The position numbers were made by a program, and so were the translations under genes. Shown piece after piece: positions 30,498 through 42,300 of a stretch of DNA of 64,000 nucleotides (position 1 is the first letter of the stretch; every line of letters starts with the position of its first letter). A model generated the notes under the pieces. It was given only the letters and a program-made list of their open reading frames with translations, was not told the DNA's origin and ran no database searches. This DNA comes from Asterias rubens (lineage: Eukaryota; Echinodermata; Asteroidea; Forcipulatida; Asteriidae): assembly GCF_902459465.1 (NCBI RefSeq), contig NC_047062.1:23627919-23691918 (forward strand). The letters are read 5' to 3'.

Positions 30498-33003
30498 TTA
30501 AGGATGTTTTGTTGAAGAAAGAAGACTAGTTGTACTTGTTTACCGGAGCAGTTGCTTTATCAGTGTTCTGTAACTTGATGGCATTTGTATTAAAAAATAA
30601 ATTATGGTTTCTGTTTACATGGAAGACTTCTGCTAACTTTTCCTCCATGTGCTAACTTAGATTGGCAAATCTCCCGGCTGTGACATTGCAAAAGGAAGGA
30701 CTTTAATCCTCTAACTGAAGCAATAGAAAACAGCCGGGCTCATTTTTATACCATGATAAAATGTTGACTGATTTCTTTACTGCATTTAGGAATGTCACAA
30801 AGATGGTTGCAGTAGAGATGTATATACTCAACCTGTGAAGAAAATCAACTGTAACAAACTTTCTAAAATGGGCACTTCTGTGTGGTTTATTCAGAACAAC
30901 TCTGAGTACTTCAAGAACAGTACGAGAATAAACATGAAAATAATTAACAGGTGTTCAACAGGTTATTTTCAAAAATAAATGTCAAGCTTATTCACGATTG
31001 CATATTATTGTATGGAACCATTAAAAGTAATTTTGGCATAATCTATAAACTTATAAAACTTGGCATACAAAACTTGGCATCCTTGCTATTTCATTTTTTC
31101 AAAGATAAGAGCAAATATTTGGAAAACTCTGCTTTCTACTTCTACCCGTTTTATTTTGGGAAATCCATATTGATGAGATGGAAAGTTATAAAAGGTGACA
31201 ATAAAAACAACTGAGCCCTCTCCTTTTATTGGAGGTTGTCATGTAAAAATGTAAGCATGCAACTTTTTATCAGCAAAAAAATTCACTGGCTAAAATATAA
31301 TTGAAAGGACCGACATAAAGTGATTCCCAAACTGGTTACGCTGGACCTTTCCTTTAAGTGTTTCAAGTTAACTTGCCCACCAATAACATTTGAACTTCAC
31401 ACAAAACTGAACTTGAAAAACCATTACACAATTTTTACACTACAGCTGCACTTCGGTAATGAAAAATGTGAAGGTATAATGTTAATCATTTGACTTTCTC
31501 TTCACCGATGAAGTAATCCTGGGAAAATTTCAGGTTTGCTTCCATTATAAATCATCAAAATCATGTACATTTAAAAAGACAGATATTTAACCTCTATCCT
31601 CAAAATAAAAAAACTTGAATGATTTCCAATAATATCTTTGATCACCCAAATCGTGGCTATCATACATCCCTCAGAAAATGTATGCAATTTTTAACATCAA
31701 GTATAAACTTTGAACTTTGAAGAAGAAAAAAACTTCACTGTGAAAGGCATAATCGTCTTATTTCCTTGAAGATGGTGCAGGCACTGAAGAACGGGATTGC
31801 CGTCTTCAAGATGCTGAAGAGGAGATGCGAGCAGAAGCACGCAATAATGCCATCACAAACATGGAACACAATTCAATCAGCTTAATACTTTAAAAACATA
31901 CCCAACACATTGCATTCGGCTATCTATTCAAGCCAAGTAAGAATAAGTAGGGTTTGCAATGACACCATGTAAAATCTCTTTGTCCAGTAGATGGTCAGAG
32001 CACACTGACGGAAAAGTTTATCAGTACTCGCCGGCTCATCTCAGAACCACTACTTCTCATAAATAGAATTTGACATGGTTTCGCCACAAACCTTACTTGC
32101 ATAGCCTCAAGTCCAAGAAAGAATGTTCTGCGTAAGTTTATAAAATTGGTAAACTGTCAGCACAAATAACTGCGCATAAAATCAGTCTGCAGTTTTTCCA
32201 CAAACGGCACCTTGAAAAAGTGATTATGCTTTAAAAAATATGCATACATTTAATTTGAAAAACATGTCATTAACCACCAATCCCCTCTTGTTATGACAAA
32301 CATCTGATCTGGCGACCAAATTTTTTGGACAATAAAACACCCATTCTCACACAGCTGTTCATAATGCGTTCAGAGGCCAATATAACAAACTCTTTTTCAC
32401 CCTGTGGATTTCACTTTGACAGCAAAACCAAAAAAATCTTCTGACTGTTTGAATTCTCTTTCATAATAAAACAACAACCAATGATATGCTGCTACTACGA
32501 TGCCAAGTTCTCTATCTTACTTCCTCAGAGTCATCTTAAAACTCAACACTTTTAAACAAATGGTGGTCCAAATAAAAGGAATTTTTGGTATTTTGGATCT
32601 TTCGAGTATTGATGAAAAGCGCTTACCGGTAGTTGTGATTTAAACAAAAAATTGATTTGCCTGTAAAAAATGGCTGACTTTTCACCGTGTTGAGTCGGAA
32701 CTATCTATACTTTTTGAACAGTTAACCATACATCTATCTACTGGTTCTTTTTTAAAACTATCATATCTTCCAAGAATTAACTCTTTGCACTTAGTTGTCA
32801 CTTATAAACAGGTTAAACCTTGATAGGATTTAAATTTTCTATACAAATGTCCACAAGAGCTAAAACTTCTCAATCTCATAACAACCTTTTGTCTTAAAAA
32901 TCACTTTTGAATGGTGCAAGAAGTGTTGTTTTGAAGGGTTCAAATGTATGCCAGCTGTGGAGTCTCAAAAGTAAAAAGCATGCATGCTAACCTACGCATG
33001 TGA

Positions 33004-33009
33004 TTTATT
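33004..33009 (-). terminator. Candidate poly(A) signal of PARP1
   Basis: AATAAA on the minus strand lies about 250 bp beyond the PARP1 stop. Other hexamers occur further down in this AT-rich stretch, so the true end is uncertain. Confidence 0.3.
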
Positions 33010-33258
33010 TGATTTATCAACCTGTTTTGTTTAGTTACCATTATTAAGGGAAAATTCTCCATGACTTCAGATGGTTAACAGAAAACATTGTTTGTAAAAT
33101 TTGGTCAGGTTTTAGATTAAGTCATGCTGTTTATATCGACCCACTGCAACAAAACAATTTAAAAATCCTATAAATCTCACAGGTTGACTTGAGAACGTGG
33201 AGAAGATAAATTACCGAGGGACATCAGTTGCTGTTGGATGAAGACTTTGTCTGGTTGT

Positions 33259-33328
33259 TTAGTTGTACTTGAAGTTCATCTTGACCAGGTATTTCATGCG
33301 GATCTGGGCGATATCGTACACGATGAAT
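33259..33328 (-). CDS. PARP1: PARP1 last coding exon with stop
   Basis: After TTTTCTAG the exon supplies the final A of the catalytic Glu codon, then [22 protein letters not shown] and TAA. It corresponds to the human C-terminus [20 protein letters not shown]-type strand. Confidence 0.94.
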
Positions 33329-36300
33329 CTAGAAAAAGGTTTGGTTAAGGGAACATCACTAGCAGAACTTTGTCACAGCTCCTTAAAGCTCCTTCCTTGA
33401 AACATTTAGTAAGCACAGACTAATATGTTGTTGCGTACAACAATCAAAGAGATATTTTGAATTTTCCATAATCAGAGAGATTTTCAAAATCTTTGAGAAG
33501 GCAAGGCCATTTTCATTTTGTAAAGGGAAATTCCATACAGGTCAAGACCAGGGGTCAACAGAGGTCTCTGTGTAACTCTAGGCCTGGAGATAGCAGCAGC
33601 TCTGCCATATCATCACAACTGCTAAAGCCCAACCATGTCTAGATAAGTCGTGCTCTGAGTCCCCCCCCCCCCCAGTGTTCAATTTTTTGGGGGTTTATTA
33701 ACTTGTGATCCAGTTTACGAGATTACACATGCATAAAAACATGGATACCTTCATGAAATCAAAAACTTTTTAAAAGGTCAAACTGTTTTGAGAGTACTTT
33801 CTTCTAAGTAGACCTCACGCAATGAACTCATTTGAGTGGGGCGCCCTCACCTAGAGGTCAAAAGGAGGTTGTAAATTGGCCAATCCTGTGTGCTCTGCAC
33901 AGAATTTCCATTGTTTCATCATCGGTTTACCTCTAAGATTGCAGCTGGATGATATTAATGCATAAGGTCTATGCTTGTAAAAAAACCCAAAAAAAAACCA
34001 AAAAAAAAAAGATATTTAAAGCCAGTGGACACTATTGGTAATTGTCAAAGACCAGTCTTCTCACTTGCTGTATCTCAACATATGCATAAAATAACAAACC
34101 TGTGCTCAATTGGTCGTCGTTGTTGCAAAATAATATTATTATTTACTAAGAAAGAAAAAAACACCCTTGAAACACAAAGTTGAGTGCTTTCAGATGCTTG
34201 ATTTCGAGACCTCAAATTCTAAACTTGAGGTCTCTAAATCAAATTCGTGGAAAATTAACTCGAAAACTACTCCACTTCAGAGGGAGCCATTTCTCACAAT
34301 GTTTTATACTACCAACCTCTCCCCATTACTCGTTACCAAGTAATGTTTTATGCTAATAATTATTTTGAGTAATTACCAATAGTGTCCACTGCCTGTAATA
34401 TAAAAAACAAAAAACAGGGAAAATAAAACAACCACAGATGGTAGATTCCAAAAGGATACTCATTGTACAACAGACTGGTGTTAGACAAATCAGACTGGAC
34501 TGCCTTTCCAGTAGGTACAATCATTCCATCATCTAGGACCACCTGGCCAGCTGGGTCTGGATACGAGCGCCCCTCACCTTGAGAAAACATATAAAAAAGT
34601 TACAGTCAGAATTAACTCTTAAAGGAACGTTACAGAATTGGTGAGAAACAAAATTGTGAAGATCACAGATTTACATAAAACTTACACGGTCTAATGATGA
34701 TGATAGTAGAAAACATCCCTTGAAATATTTCTGTCTGAAATGTCATATTTGATGAGAAATAAATAATCTATACCCGCGCTTTGGAGTTTATCGGTCAGTG
34801 AGCGTTTTATTCATTTTTATTTTGGCATCGATGCAATGCAAAATTTGTAATCGTTTTTTCACTATTCTCTCCTGTCTGTTTTGTTAGCAAAAACCAACGT
34901 AATGTTCCTTTAAGGCCTGTTTATAGTCGGTGGTCGCCCGATGGTCATCGTGATGGAAGTCTTGACGCGTGATCATAAAAACACTTGTTATAGGCCTCGG
35001 CGACGACTATAAACTGTGTTTTTAAGGATTGCGCGACAATACTTCCATCGTATGACCATCGCACGACCGAGATTAAATCAACCTTTACAGTGCCCGATAT
35101 TTTTTTGCGCGAGGACAAGGGTCTCCATGGGGGACTATAAAGTCTGGGGTGTTCCACAAGGAACTTTGTGTACAAGTCTACACGACGGTGTTAACTACAG
35201 GGACAAAGGGAAGAACAAAAACTGTCTCAACAGGGATGTTATGGCTAGAATGTCTGGTACCCTACCTTTTGTGCTGTGTTTCCCTTTTGGTAGCTTGGTT
35301 ACATAATCTGAGTGTTGCAGGGTGTGCATGTTGCCGATAGCTACCTCACAGAGTAGCATCAGCCCTGTTGAGTTACTGCGAGTTGTGAAGCAGTAGTTGG
35401 CGCTCTTGGACACCATGTCTGCAAAGTAAACTCCCTTGCCAAACATGTAACCTGTCTGTTTGTTCAATGAGAAATGAGATGGGCAAATATAAAAATGAAA
35501 AATGAAAAAATACTGATAAACTGGTGCTAAATATAAATCATTTAAGGTTAAACGATTTTATTTTACTAATGAGAGCAGGATTTGAACCAATGATCTCCAG
35601 ATTAACGTGCCGGCGCTCTACCAAGTGAGCTATTTGGCCCGATGTTGGCAGTCTCCATAATTTGACAATTTCTCTGTTCAGGGGTACCATGATTCCCTTG
35701 TGGTTTAACATAAAAGTATGTGACACACTGAACAATTTCACTTGTATAGTTAAAATATATAAGTTACAACTAAAACTAGACATTAGGTGTTTGTGAACAA
35801 ACACAAAGCTGTTCCGTGTTCTTTTGCTTGGATTATGAGCTAAAATGACCAAGGAGTCTATCATTGAAAAAAAGAAGAAAATGCTGAATGAGTTTTGGTG
35901 CCACTTCCGGTTGACCCGGAAGTAGAGGTCGACATGGGGTCATGGTTTTTCAAAATTAATCTCCAATCCCCAAGGAGTGTTTAACTACAAAAATTCTAAA
36001 AAAACGGCAGTTTACTTCTTGAGATATGGTGCTACAAAGATTTCCCAATTAAATATGCAAATATGGGTCACGTGGTTAATTAATTACAATTTTTAACATT
36101 TTTGGGGGTCGGTGGTTTGATGTTTGATCTACAATCCCGGCCAAATCTCGTTGGGCCCCCCTGCCCCCTTTCAATGTTGGTTCCATTTGCCGACTGTCTT
36201 CCGAATTCAGTCAACATTGAGCGGGGGGCCGGGGGCGGGCAAATGTTTTTAATGTGAATGTGAATGGGAAGTGCACAGGGAACTGTTGTTTCAGGAAAGG

Positions 36301-39300
36301 GTGGCCCAAGCATTTTGGCCGGGATTGTCTGAGTGATTTTTGGAAAATTTTTTACATGCAAAGAACGCTTTGAAAAGATAATGAATGTCCAAACAAAGTG
36401 AATGTCTAATTTTAACAGTGATTATTTTATGGGGGTAGTGGTGTTTTGTTTTTTGGCGGGGTGGGGTGGGGGGGGGGGTAGGGGCGGGTGAGGGACTGGC
36501 AGAGAGTGTTTATTGCTGGGTCAATGGGGGTAGTGGTGTTTTGGGTTGGGTTTTTTTACAGGGAACTGTTGTTTCAGGAAAGGGTGGCCCAAGCATTTTG
36601 GCCGGGATTGTCTGAGTGATTTTTGGAAATTTTTTTACATGCAAAGAACGCTTTGAAAAGATAATGAATGTCCAAACAAAGTGAATGTCTAATTTTAACA
36701 GTGATTATTTTATGGGGGTAGTGGTGTTTTGTTTTTTGGCGGGGTGGGGTGGGGGGGGGGGGTAGGGGCGGGTGAGGGACTGGCAGAGAGTGTTTATTGC
36801 TGGGTCAATGGGGGTAGTGGTGTTTTGGGTTGGGTTTTTTACAGGGAACTGTTGTTTCAGGAAAGGGTGGCCCAAGCATTTTGGCCGGGATTGTAGTACG
36901 ATTTGATTTCACAGAACTCTTAACCACCAAACTCTGCGCTTATGATCACCATTTTTCGCTTACTGTGTTTTTCAAACATCATCGTGTCATGCATGCACAC
37001 ATGTTATGTTGGGCTAACAATTGAGAAAAAGAAAAGGCAACACTATCGATATAAAGATAAGAATCTAACTTAAATATTACAAAAAGAAATATTTTTTTTG
37101 TTTTGGGGGATAAAAAAAATATTTTCCCGCGCGCAGATTCGAACTCGCATGTATCAGTGAAGTAAGCGCGACTGATGACCACTAGGCTATGAGGGCCAAT
37201 GCATTAGACGAGGGTTTACATGTATGTATATCAACAGAGGGGATTATGATCCGGCGAAATAATTATCGTGTCATGATTTTGCGAACATTGTCACTAAATA
37301 TGAACTGCTAACGCCTTTAACTATTAAGTAGGGTTGAAATGTAGTATTAGATGCCTTTAGGGGTTTTTGACGAGGACGTCGTCGTCGTCAAAAACCCCTA
37401 TTCAACTACGCACGTTCGTCCACGAAGAAAACACCTTGGAGTCAAAATTTGACATTTTTTTACTCATTTCTGAAAAACTACAACACCACAGCAAGTAATA
37501 TTTTATAACTATTATAAAGTAGGGTTGAAATGTAGTATTAGATTGCCTTAAGGGGGTTTTTGACGACGACGTCGATGTCGTCAAAAACCCCTATCTAATT
37601 ACGCACGTTCGTTTTAACGAAAACCCATGCACAGAGTAATTGGTCCAGAACGCGGTTAGAAAAACAAGAACAAATTTAACGCACGTTCTAACGAAAATCC
37701 CAAACCTCTGTACTTTGTGCGTGTACAGAGTAATGTGTCCAGAACGCGGGTAGAAAACAAAATAGTATAGACTCCTCTCAAGAAGTCAACAACTCATTGA
37801 GGTACATACTGTGTTGTATTACCAAAGAGAATGTTTCACAATAACATGAAAGTGACTGCATCAAAATTACAAATTAAAAAATTCAAATGAAGACCACGTG
37901 GTTAATTAATGAAGAATTTTTACACTTTTTTGTTAGAGTAAAGCTTATGTTCTAAGCTTCAATTTGATATATGATTTAACTATTTTATCCTCATACTTTA
38001 GGAGTAGGGGCCTGAACAAAAACGCTGTACAAACGCTATGGGGTTTTAGGCGGAAACAAAGAATAATAATAATAATAAAAATAATAAAAATCGCAACGAA
38101 AACAACACCTGTTCCGACAGTAGGTCGGAACAGCTAAAAATCATTATTTGCAACTCAATAATAGCACTTAGTGTACACAAATTATTTTCAGACTAAATAA
38201 TCGTTTTTCTAAAATTGCTTGACAAAGTTGTTTCCTAAACTCACACAAGACTTGAAGGTCAACCTATTACAAGAAAATCACACCAGGCAAACAAAAATAG
38301 CTTATCACATAGAAAATTGAAAAATTGGCTTACTGATTTGTTTTAAGCACTGTATCTATTCAGTACTTTCCAATGAAAAAGTTCCGCGAACAAAAAACAG
38401 TCAAATGAGATGCGAACCCACAACCTTTGCCATGCTAGAGCAGCAGATGTCTTACCACTAGAAACAAAGTAAAAAACCAGAGACAAAGTTGACTTTGATT
38501 TTCAAGAACAAAAATAAAATATCCTACTTACTGCTGGTGCCTCTGGTGGAGCAATCCGGAGTCCTTGCGACAATATACCACAGAAGTTAGATAGACGGGA
38601 GCCATGCCAGAGGAGCATGCGGTTGTGGAGCTGACTGAAGGGCTTGTTCCTGGACTTCTCGCCTTCGCGATCCAGAAGGTACACCTTTTAGCATGGAACC
38701 ACAAGAAATATTATTGAAGCTTTGCATGAGAAGAAATGTTGATGGAGGACAGTGAAGGTTAAGGAAGTGAGAAAGGGTGAAAAGAAAAAACAACTGAAAG
38801 AAGAATGCAAGACTTATAGATGATTGGAATGAAGAAATTCAAAGAAGGAAAGAATGTCACGACTACCTGCTCGGTGAACCAGTTCTGTCGCTCACGACTT
38901 TTTACGACAACATAATTTACTTACGAAACACAATCAGACATCAGTGACATCCTTTTATCACGAATTTGACTATAGTCCACCTGCAGCAAACAATATGTTG
39001 CAGTGTATATTGAGAATCATGATTAGTCGCAATTAGTGTCACTAGTCGAGTAGTAAATTTTACTAGTCGCCCTGAGGCTTAGTTGTGACTATTTATATTT
39101 TCCAAACTTATCAAATTTGCACGCAGTCATACTCACCTCCTCTACTTTAAGTTTATATGAGCTGTGGGTGGCTCCGTGGGTGTTCTTAGTGTACGTCTTT
39201 ATCATCTTGAACTCCTCGCTGTCTTTCGGAATGACCTGCCATAACAAAAAGTGACAAAATGAACATTTCTAGTGCCATGTCTGTCAATGATGACACTCCT

Positions 39301-42300
39301 GGCCCAAAAAAAACAAGAACTCTGCTATATACATAAAGACAACCAAAGTTCAAAAGCGATGGTTCAAGAAAAAGATATGTTTTGAGAGTTTTTGAAATCA
39401 TGGAATAAAAATTTAACAAGTTAGTTCGCCTGACGAAGACAATAGCAGACTTTTCAAAGTGTAGTGAAGACCAACTGGCTGTTGATTAAAATGGGATGGG
39501 GAATTCTCTTCATTAAACCAGCCTTCGATTTCACCGAACCCTTCCTAATTTCGGATTAATCTTAGGACTTAGGGACGAATCCCAGCCTTGCACTGTAGCA
39601 TGTATACCTTCAGATAAATCCTAAGTTAGGATGAGTTACTCCTGCTAACTTGAGATAGGATTAATCCTCGTGTTTCGTCAAATCGGCTGCAGGTCTCTAC
39701 AGATATTTCAGGAATCATTCGGCGATCTGTCAGTGGGAGAGTTGAAGCTTTGTATGATGGCGGTATGATACGATATGGGTTTCCGATTAGAGAACACCAT
39801 ATCTGTAATCTCACTATCTCTGAGTGGGATTTATTTGAGCGTTTATATGTACAGGAACTGTTATCCGATGTGGTTTTTGCAACAACAAAAAGTAAGTTAG
39901 CCTGAGGTTTCAACACTAGCAGAGTCTCTCTAGAAGGCCATTTGACACCACAACAAAACACACATGAACAGTTGTCCAAACAGCTGAGGGCGCCCTTTTA
40001 AGATGTAAGATGTCTTTCATTTCGCAACCACTTCGGTTTACCATCACAACTGTCCATCTTCGTCTGAGTTTGCAGCTTAATCTGCACTTCAGGGAGTTTT
40101 CAACTAACTGCTGAATCTACTGAACTTTTTGTTCTGCCATTATTGTTACTCAAAATGCCGCCAAAGAAGGATAACAAATCCAGCTCCGACACAGCTTCCA
40201 GCACCAGGGATGCCATGGGATCGCTAGATGCCGCAAGCAATGGTGCCTGCGGCACCGATACCAATGGTACTGGTACTTGGCGTGTTTTCATAGAAGCATA
40301 TGTGGTTTTTTATAAGAACCAAATTGGTGTTCCCTCATGGACAGCAAGTAATATCATACTGGATGAGTGCTAGTGGGTGAGCTCATATTTAAATGTTATC
40401 AATTCACTTAAAGGGAAGGTACACGTTTGGTACTCAAAACAAATATTAACTTAAAAACTGACTTGGTAACAAGCATTGGAGAGCTGTTGATAATATATAA
40501 CAATGTGGGAAACGACTCCCTCTGAAGTAACCTAGTTTTTGAGAAAGAGGTAATTTCTCACTAAAATAATAAAAGACTTTTAGCTAGAAGTCTTTTATTC
40601 TTATCTGAAAGCACACAAATTTGTCCAACAAGGGTGTTTTTTCTTTCATCATTTTCTCGCAACTTCGATGACCAATTGAACCCAGATTTTCACAGGCTTG
40701 TTATTTTATGGTTATGATGGACAAAACCCAGTGAGAAGACTTGTCCTTGACAATTACCAAACGTGTACCCTCCCTTTAAGTGGTTGTTTTCATCCATTTT
40801 TCAGATTTGTGAATGACAGGATAAAGTGACGAGTGACACGTGTTACATGTCCAACATACAATACACTTGACACAAGTGGTTGACTTTGTTTATACCTCCA
40901 TCTGGCACTTGAGTTTCTCATAGTTGATATCAATCTGACTCTTGGTTGACTCTTGGTTCTTGCTTCCCTTCAGTAGACTGTAAGCAACCTCAATCTCCAA
41001 CAGGCTATCCAACATCTTGGTTTTTTGCTGAAGAAAAAGATTTAGGGATACAAATAAATAGTGGCTTCTTATATAGTGGTCACGTCCTTCACTGTGGTTA
41101 AGTGGTTAGACTGCAGGGGACTTGCAACCACAAGGTTGTGGGTTCGAATCCTACCAGGCTAATCGCTGATTTTACAATGACTAAAATAAGTATTGCCTTC
41201 TAGTTAATAGTGAATCACAACTTGTGCTATGGCGCAATAGGCAGCCAATCATGGCCGAGCGGTTAAGAGCACCGGATTCAAGCTCTGGTGTTTGATCAGC
41301 AGAGTGTGGGTTCGAATCCCGGTCGTGACACTTGCTACGTAAAATTGGGGAGGTAGTGCTTTCTGCTCTACCGGCCAGGCTTCGGACTGATGAAACATAA
41401 GCCTACATCCGTATGGACTGTAAAAGAGGGTAACCCTGTTTCAGCCCTAGGAGTAGGTGGCAACGGTCTCTGGACAAAAATAATTCTAGCCCACACCTTG
41501 AAGTGGCCTTCAGGCCTTGTGTGTCTGGCGACTTTTACGACAATAAAAATAAAAAAAATAAAAATCAAACCAGGAACAACAGGATGAACCCCTTCTCTTT
41601 TCGATAAGTGCACTGGGCTCTTTTACATGAATTACACAACACAAGGGACCAACTGCTTTACATCCCATCCGAAGGATACAGCATTAAGGGTCAAGTGTCT
41701 TGCTTAAGGACTGAAGTGTCAAGACTGGGACTCGAACCACACTCCTGCTGAACAGAAACACCAGAGCTTGAGTCCGGGACTCGAACCCACACTCTGCTGA
41801 ACAAATTGCTCAACGAATCCGCAGCAATGTGTCCAATCCAAACAATATAATAAAGATCAATGATCAAAACCTACCTGGATGACTTCAAGCTTTTCAAGTA
41901 GAGGGATTGAACTCAAGCCAAAGTTATGAGGTATCAGTGTGTAGAACCTATTAGAGGCATCCAACATGGTGTTTCTGCTGGCATTGCCGGCCTCAATCAA
42001 CTATGGGGGAAAAAGGTTGAATAAAAGTATACAAATAATGAATAATTAACTACAAGCACGGCGTCCATTACAGCAGCTTGATTTATTTTAGAACTGTACT
42101 CGGTAACCCAAGATGTATTGCAGTAATTTTTTAAAGGCAGTGGACACTATTGGTAATTAATTACTCAAACTAATTTTTAGCATAAAACCTTACTTGGTAA
42201 CAAGTAATGGGGAGAGGTTGGTAGTATAAAACATTGTGAGAAACGGCTCCCTCTGAAGTGGAGTAGTTTTCGAGAAAGAAGTAATTTTCCACGAATTTGA

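Larger units (their letters stand above)
29405..33258. other. Region between the SAMD15-like gene and the PARP1 stop
   Basis: It must include the PARP1 3' UTR at the high end and the SAMD15-like promoter at the low end. Apart from the MITE at 30128 and a foldback arm near 31950, the stretch is AT-rich and featureless. Confidence 0.6.
35807..38135. mobile_element. Composite insertion in a PARP1 intron, possible Helentron-like element
   Basis: The ends carry the 10-bp inverted repeat AGCTGTTCCG (35807) and CGGAACAGCT (38126). The right end forms a hairpin from TGTTCCGAC and GTCGGAACA, followed by CTAA. Inside are a 283-bp tandem repeat, a tRNA-like piece, two hairpins with GACGACGTCGTC-type centres, and two CACGTGGTTAATTAAT stretches. 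A terminal hairpin, short inverted ends and internal tandem repeats fit non-autonomous Helentrons. There is no helicase ORF, so the assignment is an inference. Confidence 0.4.

Noticed and set aside
31772..31893. Purine-rich plus-strand stretch open in two frames (MVQALKNGIAVFKMLKRR... and CRLQDAEEEMRAEARNN)
   Set aside because: Short, open in more than one frame, no splice or promoter support and no recognised family; it lies in the likely PARP1 3' UTR.
35573..35642. Possible functional tRNA gene on the minus strand
   Set aside because: A and B boxes are good but the acceptor stem does not pair and the same leader occurs in two other copies, so it is a SINE-type element.
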